The position numbers and the translations under genes were made by a program. This document shows, piece by piece, positions 1-9,541 of a stretch of DNA of 64,000 nucleotides; within the stretch, counting starts at the first letter, position 1, and each line of letters starts with the position of its first letter. Origin of the DNA: [Mycobacterium] vasticus (GTDB lineage: Bacteria > Actinomycetota > Actinomycetes > Mycobacteriales > Mycobacteriaceae); the NCBI RefSeq assembly GCF_020181595.1, contig NZ_CP084028.1, positions 760,967 to 824,966 of the forward strand, written 5' to 3'. The notes beneath the pieces are model-generated. The model saw nothing but the letters and a program-made list of their open reading frames with translations. It had not been told where the DNA came from and did not search any database.

Positions 1-904
1 CTTTCTGCTGTACCTGCGGATGTTCTTCGAACCGATGCAGGACATCACGCAGTTCCTCAACACCTTCCAGTCGGCGACCTCCGCGCTGGAGAAGCTGGCC
101 GGAGTGCTCGGCGAAACCCCCGCCGTCACCGACCCGAGCGACCCGGTCAGCCCGGGGCGGGTGCACGGCGAGATCGCCTTGCGCGACGTGCATTTCGGCT
201 ACCGAGCTGACACCCCGGTGCTGGACGGGCTGTCGCTGGTCATTCCGGCAGGCCAGACCGTGGCGCTGGTCGGCAGCACCGGCGCCGGCAAGACCACCAT
301 CGCCAAGCTGATCGCCAGGTTCTACGACCCGGTGTCGGGTACCGTCACTCTCGACGGCGTCGACCTGCGCCGGATTAGCCAGGCCGAGCTGCGCCGGCAC
401 GTGGTGATGGTCACCCAGGAGAACTACCTGTTCTCCGGGACGGTCGCCGACAACGTCCGCTTCGGACGTCCCGACGCGACCGACGCCGAGGTGGCCGCGG
501 CCGCAGCCAGCGTAGGGGCAGAGGCGTTCATCACCGCGCTGCCCGACGGCTATGACACCGACGTCGCCAAACGCGGCGGGCGACTCTCGGCGGGCCAGCG
601 TCAGCTGGTGGCGTTCGCCCGGGCGTTCCTGGCCGACCCGGCGGTGCTGATCCTGGATGAGGCCACCTCGTCACTGGACATCCCCGGGGAGCGGATGGTG
701 CAGCGTGCCCTGCGCGACGTGCTGGCCGGGCGCACCGCGTTGGTGATCGCCCACCGGCTGTCCACGGTGGAGATCGCCGACCGGGTGCTGGTCATCGAGG
801 GCGGGCGCATCGTCGAGGACGGGGCGCCCGCGGAGTTGATCCGCGCCGAGGGTCATTACGCTGCCCTGCACGAGGCGTGGTTACGGGCGATTTCGGCGCG
901 ATAA
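1..904 (+). CDS. ABC transporter ATP-binding/permease protein, C-terminal part (5' truncated by window)
   Basis: The frame is open from base 2, so the gene begins upstream of the window. What is visible is the end of the membrane domain followed by a complete nucleotide-binding domain. Counting from the Met at base 20: Walker A GSTGAGKT (about 85-92), Q-loop Gln133, signature LSAGQ (189-193), Walker B VLILDE (209-214) and H-loop His245. This is the ABCB-like exporter architecture, a half-transporter with fused membrane and ATPase domains; the substrate cannot be told. The last codons and the stop lie within a perfect inverted repeat shared with the convergent accD3 gene. Confidence 0.9.
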   Translation, partial: FLLYLRMFFEPMQDITQFLNTFQSATSALEKLAGVLGETPAVTDPSDPVSPGRVHGEIALRDVHFGYRADTPVLDGLSLVIPAGQTVALVGSTGAGKTTIAKLIARFYDPVSGTVTLDGVDLRRISQAELRRHVVMVTQENYLFSGTVADNVRFGRPDATDAEVAAAAASVGAEAFITALPDGYDTDVAKRGGRLSAGQRQLVAFARAFLADPAVLILDEATSSLDIPGERMVQRALRDVLAGRTALVIAHRLSTVEIADRVLVIEGGRIVEDGAPAELIRAEGHYAALHEAWLRAISAR

Positions 905-939
905 TCGTCGCTCAGCGCACACTATCGCGCCGAAATCGC
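887..939. terminator. Perfect 17-bp inverted repeat, probable bidirectional terminator
   Basis: GCGATTTCGGCGCGATA (887-903) and its exact reverse complement (923-939) are separated by 19 bases. The hairpin sits between two convergent stops (ABC gene stop at 902-904, accD3 stop at 943-945) and the left arm overlaps the ABC stop codon. There is no T-run, as is common for mycobacterial terminators. Seen directly; the terminator role is inferred. Confidence 0.6.
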
Positions 940-942
940 GGG

Positions 943-2472
943 TCAGGGCAGCCCGATCCGGCGGTAGCGTTCCAGCCGGGCGGCCAGGCGCTGCTCGTCG
1001 GGGATCGCGCGCAGCGCGGCCAGCTCGGCGGCGATCACCCGCGACATCCGCTTGGTGAAGTCGATCGGCTCGTCGGCGGCATCCGGGCGCTCGGCCACGA
1101 TCACGTCGACGATCCCGTTGGCCTTCAGCTCCGCCGACCGGATGCCCTGGGCGGCCGACAGTTGCGGGGCGTGGCCGGTGTCGCGGTACACGATGGCGCT
1201 GGCGCCCTCCGGCGGCAGCGGCGCCAGCCAGCCGTGCAGCGCCGCCACCACCCGATCCGCCGGCACCATCGCCAACGCCGGCCCTCCGCTGCCCTGCCCG
1301 AGCAGCACCGACACCGTCGGGACCTCGCAGGTGACCAGTTCGGCCAGGCACGCCGCGATCTGGCCCGCCAGGCCGTCCTGCTCGGCCTCGGCGGACAGCG
1401 CCGGCCCGGCGGTGTCGATCACCAGCACCAGCGGCAGCCGCAGACCCGCGGCCAGCGCCATCCCGCGCCGGGCCTCCCGCAGCGCCGCGGGCCCGACTAT
1501 TCCGCCGGCCCGGCGCTGCTGGCCCACCACCACCGCCGGCTGACCGCGGAACCGGGCCAGCGCCAGCAGGGTGGTCGCCGCCTCACCGTGGCCGGTGCCC
1601 GAGAGCAGCACCCGCTCGGTGGCGCCGTGCCGCAGCAGAAATCCCGCCCCCGGCCGGTCCGGGCGCCGCGACGCACACACCGAATCCCACGCCGGGACAT
1701 CGGGGATCGGTTCGACCGGCGGCGCCGGGTTCATGCGCCGGTCCCAGCTTCGCCTCTCCTCCGTCGAGCCTCGCTGAACCGCCGGGGGAGCCGCGCCCGG
1801 CTCGTCGAGCATCACCTTCAGCGCCCGCGCGCAGGTGCGCCGCAGCCACTTGACCGGGATCACGCCGTCGATCACGCCGTGCGCCTGCAGGTTCTCGGCG
1901 GTCTGCACACCCGGCGGGAAAGGTTCCCCATAGAGCTGTTCGTAAACCCGGGGACCCAGGAACCCGATCAGCGCACCGGGCTCGGCCAGCGTGATGTGGC
2001 CCAGCGACCCCCAGGAGGCGAACACCCCGCCGGTGGTGGGATGGCGCAGGTAGACCAGATAGGGCAGGTGGGCGCGTTTGTGCAGCTGCACCGCGGCGGC
2101 GATCTTCACCATCTGCAGAAACGCGACGGTGCCCTCCTGCATCCGGGTGCCACCGGAGCTCGGCGAGGCCAGCAGCGGCAGCCGTTCGGCGGTCGCGCGG
2201 CGCACCGCGGCGGTGATCCGCTCGGCGGCGGCCACCCCGATGGAGCCGGCCAGGAAGTCGAAGTCGCTGGCGATCACCGCCACCCGGCGGCCGTTGATCC
2301 GGCCCGCACCGGTGCTGACGGCCTCGTCGCGGCCGGTGGCGGCCCGGGCCGCGGCCAGGTCAGCGGTGTAGGCATCGCTGGTCGGCACGGCCAGCGGCTC
2401 GTCGTCCCAGCTGGTGAACGAGCCGCGGTCCAGTACCGCATCGCGCAGTTCGTCGGCCCCGGTCCGGCTCAC
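943..2472 (-). CDS. accD3: Acetyl/propionyl-CoA carboxylase carboxyltransferase subunit AccD3-like
   Basis: A 509-residue carboxyltransferase with both crotonase-like halves in one chain. The AccD-like half has SSGGTRMQEG (about 105-114) and the oxyanion-hole stretch HPTTGGVFASWGSLG (144-158). The AccA-like half has a glycine-rich GQGSGGPA region near residue 400. It would transfer the carboxyl group from biotin to an acyl-CoA and needs a separate biotinylated AccA partner, not in this window. Start is GTG at 2470-2472. Divergent from echA6, 28 bases apart, the same arrangement as Rv0904c/Rv0905 in M. tuberculosis (there 495 residues). The assignment rests on family motifs plus synteny; the acyl substrate is unknown. 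Confidence 0.88.
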   Translation of the reverse strand: MSRTGADELRDAVLDRGSFTSWDDEPLAVPTSDAYTADLAAARAATGRDEAVSTGAGRINGRRVAVIASDFDFLAGSIGVAAAERITAAVRRATAERLPLLASPSSGGTRMQEGTVAFLQMVKIAAAVQLHKRAHLPYLVYLRHPTTGGVFASWGSLGHITLAEPGALIGFLGPRVYEQLYGEPFPPGVQTAENLQAHGVIDGVIPVKWLRRTCARALKVMLDEPGAAPPAVQRGSTEERRSWDRRMNPAPPVEPIPDVPAWDSVCASRRPDRPGAGFLLRHGATERVLLSGTGHGEAATTLLALARFRGQPAVVVGQQRRAGGIVGPAALREARRGMALAAGLRLPLVLVIDTAGPALSAEAEQDGLAGQIAACLAELVTCEVPTVSVLLGQGSGGPALAMVPADRVVAALHGWLAPLPPEGASAIVYRDTGHAPQLSAAQGIRSAELKANGIVDVIVAERPDAADEPIDFTKRMSRVIAAELAALRAIPDEQRLAARLERYRRIGLP

Positions 2473-2500
2473 CCCGCAAGCCTAATTACCCTGGGATCTC

Positions 2501-3232
2501 ATGATCGGTGTTACTCGCAACGAAGCCGTCACGACCATCGAGATGCAGCGCCCGGAGCGGCGCAACGCACTGAACTCCCAGCTCGTCACCGAACTGCGCG
2601 AGGCGGTTTTGGACGCAGCCACCCACGACGTCCGGGCGATCGTGCTGACCGGGCAGGGCAGCGTGTTCTGCGCCGGTGCCGACCTGTCCGGCGACGCGTT
2701 CGCCGCCGACTACCCCGACAAACTGATCGCCCTGCACCAGAGCATCGCCGACGTGTCGGTGCCGGTGATCGGTGCGATCAACGGGGCCGCGATCGGTGCC
2801 GGCCTGCAGCTGGCGATGGTCTGCGACCTGCGGGTGGTGTCTCCCGAGGCGTTCTTCCAGTTCCCGGTGGCCAAGTACGGGCTGGCGTTGGACAACTGGA
2901 GCATCCGCCGGCTGACTTCGCTGGTCGGCTACGGGCGGGCCAGGGCGATGATGCTGACCGCGGAGAAGCTGACCGCCGATGATGCCCTGCTGACGGGTAT
3001 GGCCAACCGGCTCGGTACCGTCGCCGACGCCCAGGCCTGGGCGCAGGAGATCGCCGGGCTGGCGCCGTTGGCGCTCCAGCACGCCAAGCGGGTGCTCAAC
3101 GACGACGGCGCCTACGAGGACCAGCAGCCCGAGCACAAGGAACTGTTCGACCGGGCCTGGGGCAGCCAGGACGTGGTCGAGGCCCAGGTGGCGCGCATCG
3201 AGAAGCGCCCGCCGAACTTCCAGGGCGCCTAG
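2501..3232 (+). CDS. echA6: EchA6-like crotonase-fold protein, non-catalytic acyl-CoA carrier
   Basis: 243 residues, the same length as M. tuberculosis EchA6. The fold markers AGADL (58-62) and NGAAIGAG (94-101) are present, but both glutamates used by enoyl-CoA hydratases look replaced: Gln103 in GLQLA and Val123 in FPVAKYG. This fits the published role of EchA6 as a catalytically inactive shuttle bringing acyl-CoA from FAS-I to the FAS-II/mycolate machinery, and a target of THPP inhibitors. It is followed 8 bases later by the metallo-hydrolase gene and then ctpE, likely one transcript. Confidence 0.9.
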   Translation: MIGVTRNEAVTTIEMQRPERRNALNSQLVTELREAVLDAATHDVRAIVLTGQGSVFCAGADLSGDAFAADYPDKLIALHQSIADVSVPVIGAINGAAIGAGLQLAMVCDLRVVSPEAFFQFPVAKYGLALDNWSIRRLTSLVGYGRARAMMLTAEKLTADDALLTGMANRLGTVADAQAWAQEIAGLAPLALQHAKRVLNDDGAYEDQQPEHKELFDRAWGSQDVVEAQVARIEKRPPNFQGA

Positions 3233-3239
3233 CAGGGGG

Positions 3240-4358
3240 GTGGACATGCTGCGGGGGGCCCTACGGCTGGGGGTCGGAACGGCCACCCTGGCCGCCGGTA
3301 GCTGGATGCTGCGCGCCCTGCGCGGCACGCCGGCCGCCCTGGGTGCGGCGCCGGGTGCGATCCACGCGGTGGCGGTGCGTTCGGCGAACTACCACGACGG
3401 CGTCTTCCACAATCTAGAGCGGGTCTCGATGTTCAGCGCGGATCGCGAGCAGCAGAGTGCGGTGCTGCGGGAACTGATCGCCGACCGCGGCGCCGGACGG
3501 CCGCCTGCCCCGGTTCCGCTGGTGACGCCCGACTTCGGCGGCGCCGCCGAACCGCTGGCGGTCACCTGGCTGGGCCATGCCACCGCACTGGTCGAGGTCG
3601 ACGGGTATCGCGTCCTGACCGACCCGCTGTTCAGTGACCGGTGCTCGCCGTCGGACGCGGTCGGCCCGAGGCGGCTGCATCCGCCGCCGGTGGAACTGTC
3701 GGCGCTGCCCGCGGTGGACGCGATCGTGATCAGCCACGACCACTACGACCACCTCGACATCGATTCGGTGACCGCGCTGGCCCGCAGCCAGCGGGCGCCG
3801 TTCGTCGTCCCGCTGGGGGTGGGAGCGCACCTGCGGTCCTGGGGTGTCCCCTCCGAGCGGGTCGTCGAACTGGACTGGGACGAACACACCACACTCGGCG
3901 AGCTCCGGCTGACCTGCACCCCGGCCCGGCACTTCTCCGGGCGGTTCCTGAGCCGCAACGTCACGCTGTGGGCGTCCTGGGTGATCGCCGGCCCCCGCCA
4001 CCGCGTCTTCTTCGGCGGAGACAGCGGCTACACCACCAGTTTTCGCCAGATCGGTGCCGAGCACGGCCCGTTCGACGCGACCCTGCTGCCGATCGGCGCC
4101 TACAACACCGCCTGGCCGGATGTGCACATGAACCCCGAGGAGGCCGTCCGCACGCATCGGGACCTCAACGGTGCGTCCGCAGGCCTGCTGGTGCCGATTC
4201 ACTGGTGCACCTTCCGGCTGGCCCCGCACCCGTGGGTGGAGCCGGTGGAACGGCTGCTGGACGCCGCCCACGCAGCGCGAGTCGAAGTGGCGGTTCCGCG
4301 TCCCGGCGAGCAGGTCCGGGGCGCAACGCGCGACGCCGAAAAATGGTGGCGCGGGTGA
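3240..4358 (+). CDS. Metallo-beta-lactamase-fold hydrolase, Rv0906-like
   Basis: 372 residues from GTG at 3240. A hydrophobic N-terminal stretch (about 5-35) suggests a membrane anchor or export signal. The HxHxDH zinc motif is clear as SHDHYDH (His166, His168, Asp170, His171), followed by a later metal ligand region (PARHFSGR), FFGGDSGY, and IHWCTF near the C-terminus. The NAPE-PLD/UlaG-like branch is most likely, so a phosphodiester lipid or similar substrate is possible but unproven. The stop overlaps the ctpE start (GTGA). M. tuberculosis has Rv0907 between these genes; it is absent here. Confidence 0.85.
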   Translation: MDMLRGALRLGVGTATLAAGSWMLRALRGTPAALGAAPGAIHAVAVRSANYHDGVFHNLERVSMFSADREQQSAVLRELIADRGAGRPPAPVPLVTPDFGGAAEPLAVTWLGHATALVEVDGYRVLTDPLFSDRCSPSDAVGPRRLHPPPVELSALPAVDAIVISHDHYDHLDIDSVTALARSQRAPFVVPLGVGAHLRSWGVPSERVVELDWDEHTTLGELRLTCTPARHFSGRFLSRNVTLWASWVIAGPRHRVFFGGDSGYTTSFRQIGAEHGPFDATLLPIGAYNTAWPDVHMNPEEAVRTHRDLNGASAGLLVPIHWCTFRLAPHPWVEPVERLLDAAHAARVEVAVPRPGEQVRGATRDAEKWWRG

Positions 4359-6772
4359 GCGTGTCGCGGACCGCCGCCGGCCTGACCGAAGCCGAGGTCG
4401 CTCAGCGGGTGGCCGAGGGCCAGACCAACGACATCCCGGTCCGTGCCGCACGCAGCGTGCTGGAGATCGTGCGGGCCAACGTCTTCACCCGGATCAACGC
4501 GATCCTGGGGGTGCTGCTGGCCATCGTGGTGACCACCGGCTCACTGATCAACGGCCTGTTCGGTCTGCTGATCGTGTTCAACAGCGTCATTGGCATGGTA
4601 CAGGAGATCCGGGCCAAACAGACGCTGGACAAGCTTGCCATCGTCGGCCAGGCGAAACCGTTGGTGCGCAGGCGATCCGGGACGCGGTCGCTACCGCCCG
4701 GCGAGGTGGTGCTCGGCGACATCATCGAACTCGGTCCGGGTGACCAGATCGTCGTCGATGGCGACATCGTCGAGGAGGCCGATCTCGAGATCGACGAGTC
4801 GCTGCTGACCGGTGAGGCCGACCCGGTCGGCAAAGGCATTGGCGAGCAAGTGATGTCGGGCAGTTTTGTGCTCTCCGGAAGCGGTGCCTACCGGGCGACC
4901 AAGGTGGGGCGCAACGCGTACGCGGCCAAGCTGGCCGAGGAGGCCAGCAAGTTCACCCTGGTGAAATCCGAGCTGCGCAACGGCATCAACCAGATACTGA
5001 AGTTCATCACCTACCTGCTGATCCCGGCCGGACTGCTGATCATCTACACCCAGCTGTTCACCACCGATGTGGGTTGGCGGGCGTCGGTGCTGGCGATGGT
5101 CGGCGCCCTGGTGCCGATGGTTCCCGAGGGCCTGGTGCTGATGACGTCGCTGGCGTTCGCGGTCGGGGTGGTGCGGCTCGGCCGGCGGCAATGCCTGGTG
5201 CAGGAGCTGCCGGCGATCGAGGGCCTGGCCCGCGTCGACGTGGTCTGCGCGGACAAGACGGGCACCCTCACCGAGAACGGCATGCGGGTGTCCGACGTCG
5301 TCGAACTGGCCGCCGCCGAAGGCCTTCCGGTGCATGACGCGCTGGCCGCGCTGGCGGCCGCCGACACCAGGCCCAACGCCAGCATCCAGGCCATCGGCGA
5401 GGCGTTCCCGGAGTCGCCGGGCTGGTCCTCCAGTGCCACGGCGCCGTTCAAATCGGCCACCAAGTGGAGCGGAGTCTCCTTCGGCGAGTACGGCAACTGG
5501 GTGATCGGTGCGCCCGACGTGCTGCTCGAACCGTCCTCGGCGGCCGCCGAGCAGGCCGAGCAGATCGGGGCGCGCGGACTGCGGGTACTGCTGCTGGCTG
5601 CCTGTGACCGCGTCGTGGACGCCACTGATGCGCCCGGTCGGGTCACCCCCGCCGCGCTGGTGGTGTTGGAGCAGAAGCTGCGGGGCGATGCCCGGGGCAC
5701 CTTGGATTATTTTGCCGCCCAGGATGTCTCGGTGAAGGTGATCTCCGGCGACAATGCGGTGTCGGTGGGCGCGGTGGCCGAGGAGCTGGGGCTGACCGGC
5801 AAGGTGTTGGACGCTCGTGAACTGCCGGCCGAGCCGGATCGGCTGGCCGGTGCAATGGAGGAGCACACCGTGTTCGGCCGGGTGCGTCCCGATCAGAAGC
5901 GGGCCATGGTGGCGGCCCTGCAGGCGTGTGGCCACACGGTCGCGATGACCGGCGACGGCGTCAATGACGTACTGGCGCTCAAGGACGCCGACATCGGCGT
6001 CGCGATGGGGGCGGGCAGCCCGGCAGCGCGCTCGGTGGCCCAGATCGTATTGCTGGACAACAAGTTCGCCACCCTGCCCTACGTGGTGGGCGAGGGCCGC
6101 CGGGTGATCGGCAACATCGAGCGGGTGGCGAACCTGTTTTTGACCAAGACGGTGTACTCGGTGCTGCTCGCCCTGCTGGTCGGTTTGGTCGGGCTGGCTT
6201 CGGCGCTGTTCGGCACCAAGCCGCTGCTGTACCCCTTCCAGCCGATCCACGTCACGATCGCCGCCTGGTTCACCATCGGCATCCCGTCGTTCATCCTGTC
6301 GCTGGCGCCGAACAACGAGCGGGCGCACCCCGGTTTCGTCCGGCGGGTGATGACCGGGGCGCTGCCGGCCGGACTGGTGGTGGGCGTCGCCACCTTCTCC
6401 TCTTATCTGATCGCCTACCGCGGCAGCGAAGCCACCCCGGTGCAACAGATCCAGGCCTCCACCACCGCCCTGATCACGCTGCTGGCCACCGCCGGCTGGG
6501 TGCTGGCCGTGGTGGCGCGGCCCTATCAGTGGTGGCGGCTGATGCTGGTGATCTGCTGCGGCCTGGCGTATGTGGGGATCTTCGCGATCCCGCTGGCCCG
6601 AGAGAAGTTCCTGTTGGATCCCTCCAACGTCGCGCTGACGGCGATGGCGCTCGGCATCGGTGTGCTGGGTGCTGCCGTCATCGAGGCGATGTGGTGGGTT
6701 CGCGGCGCCATGCTCGGTGAGCAGCCGAAGTTGTGGCGGGACCCGTCAATGGCCACAATGACCGGGCGATAA
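4355..6772 (+). CDS. ctpE: P-type ATPase CtpE-like, calcium transporter
   Basis: 805 residues if translation starts at the GTG that overlaps the previous stop (GTGA, 4355-4358), which gives a leader about as long as in M. tuberculosis CtpE (797 aa); an in-frame ATG at 4343 is the alternative. Actuator LLTGEADP near residue 150, phosphorylation site [12 protein letters not shown] (Asp near 300), hinge TGDGVND near 533, and clusters of membrane helices around 45-90, 215-270 and from 600 to the end. CtpE has been shown to mediate Ca2+ uptake in mycobacteria; the same role is inferred here. The inner-membrane protein sits at the end of the echA6 transcript. Confidence 0.9.
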   Translation: MSVSRTAAGLTEAEVAQRVAEGQTNDIPVRAARSVLEIVRANVFTRINAILGVLLAIVVTTGSLINGLFGLLIVFNSVIGMVQEIRAKQTLDKLAIVGQAKPLVRRRSGTRSLPPGEVVLGDIIELGPGDQIVVDGDIVEEADLEIDESLLTGEADPVGKGIGEQVMSGSFVLSGSGAYRATKVGRNAYAAKLAEEASKFTLVKSELRNGINQILKFITYLLIPAGLLIIYTQLFTTDVGWRASVLAMVGALVPMVPEGLVLMTSLAFAVGVVRLGRRQCLVQELPAIEGLARVDVVCADKTGTLTENGMRVSDVVELAAAEGLPVHDALAALAAADTRPNASIQAIGEAFPESPGWSSSATAPFKSATKWSGVSFGEYGNWVIGAPDVLLEPSSAAAEQAEQIGARGLRVLLLAACDRVVDATDAPGRVTPAALVVLEQKLRGDARGTLDYFAAQDVSVKVISGDNAVSVGAVAEELGLTGKVLDARELPAEPDRLAGAMEEHTVFGRVRPDQKRAMVAALQACGHTVAMTGDGVNDVLALKDADIGVAMGAGSPAARSVAQIVLLDNKFATLPYVVGEGRRVIGNIERVANLFLTKTVYSVLLALLVGLVGLASALFGTKPLLYPFQPIHVTIAAWFTIGIPSFILSLAPNNERAHPGFVRRVMTGALPAGLVVGVATFSSYLIAYRGSEATPVQQIQASTTALITLLATAGWVLAVVARPYQWWRLMLVICCGLAYVGIFAIPLAREKFLLDPSNVALTAMALGIGVLGAAVIEAMWWVRGAMLGEQPKLWRDPSMATMTGR

Positions 6773-6785
6773 CGGAAGGAAACTC

Positions 6786-7223
6786 ATGGCCAAGCTCTCC
6801 GGATCCATCAACGTACCGCTGCCCCCCGAGGTGGCCTGGGCGCACGCCTCGGATCTATCGCGCTACAGGGAGTGGTTGACCATCCACCGGGTATGGCGCA
6901 GCGCGCTGCCGGAGGTGCTCGAGAAGGGCACCACGTTGGAGTCGATCGTCGAGGTCAAGGGCATGCCCAACAGCATCCGGTGGACGATCGTGAACTACAA
7001 ACCGCCGACGGGGATGACGCTCAACGGCGACGGCAAGGGCGGGGTGAAGATCAAGCTGCTCGCCAAGGTTGCCCCCGAAGGCGACGGCTCCAAGGTCAGC
7101 TTCGACGTGCACCTGGGCGGTCCGGCGCTGTTCGGACCGATCGGCATGCTGGTGGCCGCCGCCCTCAAGAGCGACATCAACGAGTCGCTGCACAAGTTCG
7201 TCACGGTCTTCGCTCCCGCTTGA
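6786..7223 (+). CDS. SRPBCC-family protein, Rv0910-like (putative toxin homologue)
   Basis: 145 residues with the START/SRPBCC ligand-binding pattern: an N-terminal beta strand (SGSINVPLPPEVAWAHASDL), a central beta sheet and a long C-terminal helix. Length and position downstream of ctpE match M. tuberculosis Rv0910 (144 aa), which has been listed as a toxin paired with antitoxin Rv0909. Here only 13 bases separate it from ctpE, so no Rv0909-type gene is present. RBS GGAAGGA lies just upstream of the ATG. Small-molecule binding is the safe expectation; toxicity is unproven. Confidence 0.8.
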   Translation: MAKLSGSINVPLPPEVAWAHASDLSRYREWLTIHRVWRSALPEVLEKGTTLESIVEVKGMPNSIRWTIVNYKPPTGMTLNGDGKGGVKIKLLAKVAPEGDGSKVSFDVHLGGPALFGPIGMLVAAALKSDINESLHKFVTVFAPA

Positions 7224-7241
7224 GCCGGTTAGTGTCACAAC

Positions 7242-7658
7242 ATGACTCGCGTACACCCGGGCTGGCTCGTCGCACTGTTCGCCGCGATCCTGTCGGTCAG
7301 CGCGTGGCTGCCGTGGCTGACCACATCGGCCAACGGCGGCGGGCGGGCCAGCGCCATCGGGGGGAGCGTCGGAAGTATCGCGCTGCCGCCGCGCTTCGGG
7401 GTCGGCCAGCTGATCGTGCTGTTGGCCGCCGTGCTGCTGGTGGCCGGTGCGATGATCGGCGGTGGCCTGTTCAGTCGGTTGGCATCGGTTGCCGCGCTGG
7501 TGGTTTCGCTGGGGTTGCTGGCGCTGGGTGTCTGGTACTACCGGCTGAACATCGTCGAGCCGATCACCGCGGCCTACGGGCTGTATCTCGGCGGGGTGGC
7601 TGTGGCGGGCGCGTTGGGCGCCTCGGTGTGGGCCGTGATCACCGCAGTGCGGCAATGA
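7242..7658 (+). CDS. Small integral membrane protein, Rv0912-like
   Basis: 138 residues with four hydrophobic segments (about 8-25, 55-75, 80-105, 110-135) and no catalytic motif. Syntenic with M. tuberculosis Rv0912 (149 aa). The 18 bases after the preceding stop suggest co-transcription with the SRPBCC gene. Its 3' end overlaps the convergent LLM oxidoreductase gene by 20 bases. Function unknown. Confidence 0.75.
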   Translation: MTRVHPGWLVALFAAILSVSAWLPWLTTSANGGGRASAIGGSVGSIALPPRFGVGQLIVLLAAVLLVAGAMIGGGLFSRLASVAALVVSLGLLALGVWYYRLNIVEPITAAYGLYLGGVAVAGALGASVWAVITAVRQ

Positions 7659-8466
7659 CTTCGGCGAAGGCTTCGGCGTGATCCTGCTGAACGGTGAAGT
7701 AGCTCACCCCGTAGCGACGGCGATATTCCCGCAGCGTGTCGGCCATGTCGTGAGCTGATCCGGACAGCACTGCAGGCGAGGCCAGCAACTGTTCATCCGA
7801 CAGTGTCGGGGCGAACCGGCGGGTCAGCGACAGGTCTGGTATTCCGGAGCCGTCGGTCGGCACCGCGGTGATGGCCAGGTTCAGTTCAAGGGCGTCGAAT
7901 CGGTCACCGGCGGCTGCGCGGACGAAGGCGATCCGCTCGGCCAAGGGGTCGACGCGGTCTTCCTGGCCGGCCACCCGCGCCCCGGTCAATCCGATGATGT
8001 CGGCGTGGCGGGCCGCCACGGTGAGCAGTCGATCGCCGCTGCCGGCGATCAGGATGGGCACGTCGGGCCGGCGCCTGGTCACATACGTCGTCACGTGTTC
8101 GAGGTAGTCGATGCGGCGGGCCGCGGTCGGGAACGGCAGCTCGGCGGCCTCGAACTCCGCACGGACATAGCCCGCACCCAACCCGACCTCCAGTCGTCCG
8201 CCGGACAGCAGGTCGGTGTCGGCGATGTCGCGGGTCAGCAACGCCGGCTTGTAGAAGCACGCGTTGAGCACATAGGTCCCCAGTCGGATCGTCGAGGTGG
8301 CCGCCGCGGCGGCGACCAGCGCGGGGAAGGGTGCCGGGGCGCCGAGGTGATCGGGCACGTGGAACACATCGAAACCGGACCCCTCGAGGCGCCGCGCGGT
8401 CTCGGCCAGCGCAGCCGCAGACCGGATCGCTTGCACACCCACGCCGAAGCGAAACTCGTTGTCCAC
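7639..8466 (-). CDS. LLM-class (luciferase-like) F420-dependent oxidoreductase
   Basis: 275 residues from the GTG at 8464-8466. This start was chosen because AGGAGG lies six bases upstream; a longer frame to 8514 has no such site. TIM-barrel luciferase-like fold: FHVPDHLGAPAPF near 35-47, TIRLGTYV, GGRLEVGLGAGYVRAEF and RIDYLEH. Family members use F420 (rarely FMN) for hydride transfer to small organic substrates. It is the last gene of a three-gene minus-strand run (lipoprotein, GGCT-PghP fusion, this gene); its RBS overlaps the stop codon of the gene before it. Confidence 0.85.
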   Translation of the reverse strand: MDNEFRFGVGVQAIRSAAALAETARRLEGSGFDVFHVPDHLGAPAPFPALVAAAAATSTIRLGTYVLNACFYKPALLTRDIADTDLLSGGRLEVGLGAGYVRAEFEAAELPFPTAARRIDYLEHVTTYVTRRRPDVPILIAGSGDRLLTVAARHADIIGLTGARVAGQEDRVDPLAERIAFVRAAAGDRFDALELNLAITAVPTDGSGIPDLSLTRRFAPTLSDEQLLASPAVLSGSAHDMADTLREYRRRYGVSYFTVQQDHAEAFAEVIAALR

Positions 8467-8476
8467 CAACCGCCTC

Positions 8477-9541
8477 CTAAACGTCCCAGGTTCTTGCCGC
8501 GATCGCCAGACCACGCACCAATGCCGCCGTGGCCGGAGACAATCCGTCGTCGCCGGGCGGCTGGCTGCGCGGGCTGAGGCCCCTGATCCGTGGCGACAAC
8601 TCCAATTGGGTGCCTCCGCCGCGCGCCCGATTGACCGGATTGTCCGGGTGCAGCCCCCGCAAACCTACCGGGATGGCGCCCAGATCGGTGACGATCTGAT
8701 AACCCGGCACCTCGACGCATCGGGCGAGATGCATTGCCAGGGTGCGGTTCCCGCCACCGGCCAGCAGCTCGGTGCTGCGCCCCATCCGGCCGTAGCCATG
8801 CACCGACACCACCACGTCGACGTGGTCCAGGAATTCGGCGAGGCATACCGACTCCTCAGGCAGGAAGCGGGCCGAGGGCAGGTGGTGGGGATACCCGTCG
8901 GGGTGGCGCAGCAAGTAGACCGACGCGCCGCCGGCCTCGGCGGCTCGTTCGGCGATGACGTCGGTCATCCGCTCCAGACCTCCGCCGTGAATGGCCAGGA
9001 ACCCGAATCGGGACCGCAGCCGACTGACCTCGTCGACGTCGGGGTCGGCCAACAGCTCTGAAAGTGACTGTGGCCCCGAGCCGTTCGTGGTGGGCGGGGA
9101 CAGCGGCCAACAGGCCGGATCCCAGCGACGCAGGAACTCGATCCAGCTCGACGGCAGTGCGTGGTCGGCCGCGGCGCCGATGATGCGTTCCAGATAGCCG
9201 TCGCGCGGTGGGCCGGGCTGCACCCGGTGGTCGACGTACACCCACGCCGGTGCCGGTCCAGCGGCGGTGTGCACGGTCAGCCGGTCGCGGCGATAGCGCT
9301 CTGGCACACCTTCGGCGCGGTCCAGTGCCGCCAGATCGTCATCGGACACCTGCCACAGCACGCCGTGCACGCGTGATCCGGGAAACGGCTCGACGGTGGC
9401 GACGCCCCGTTCGTTGATCAGCCAGTCGTAGTCGGCCAGCGTCGCGGGGATCGGGTCGGATGCGTGTGGGCAGCGGCGCATCATCTGCTGCGTGCACAGG
9501 TTGGACCCGTACGCGAAGTAGGCGTGCCGTGGTGTGGCCAT
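8477..9541 (-). CDS. Fusion of gamma-glutamylcyclotransferase-like and poly-gamma-glutamate hydrolase-like domains
   Basis: 354 residues in two parts. The N-terminal part (about 1-110) carries the GGCT/AIG2 signature YGSNL (11-15) and GVLWQVS. The C-terminal part (about 165-354) resembles phage-type PghP zinc hydrolases, with the metal-binding IHGGGLE and a further His in VVSVHGYG. Both domains act on gamma-glutamyl linkages, so the fusion makes chemical sense: cleavage of gamma-glutamyl polymers or peptides followed by cyclisation to 5-oxoproline. The start is the ATG at 9541, directly abutting the upstream gene's stop at 9542. Substrate not known. Confidence 0.8.
   Translation of the reverse strand: MATPRHAYFAYGSNLCTQQMMRRCPHASDPIPATLADYDWLINERGVATVEPFPGSRVHGVLWQVSDDDLAALDRAEGVPERYRRDRLTVHTAAGPAPAWVYVDHRVQPGPPRDGYLERIIGAAADHALPSSWIEFLRRWDPACWPLSPPTTNGSGPQSLSELLADPDVDEVSRLRSRFGFLAIHGGGLERMTDVIAERAAEAGGASVYLLRHPDGYPHHLPSARFLPEESVCLAEFLDHVDVVVSVHGYGRMGRSTELLAGGGNRTLAMHLARCVEVPGYQIVTDLGAIPVGLRGLHPDNPVNRARGGGTQLELSPRIRGLSPRSQPPGDDGLSPATAALVRGLAIAARTWDV

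Noticed and set aside
3641..4354. A longer upstream reading frame for ctpE (start at 3641).
   Set aside because: The added 238 residues lie in a shadow frame of the metallo-hydrolase gene and have no membrane or ATPase features; the start at 4355 gives the usual ctpE length.
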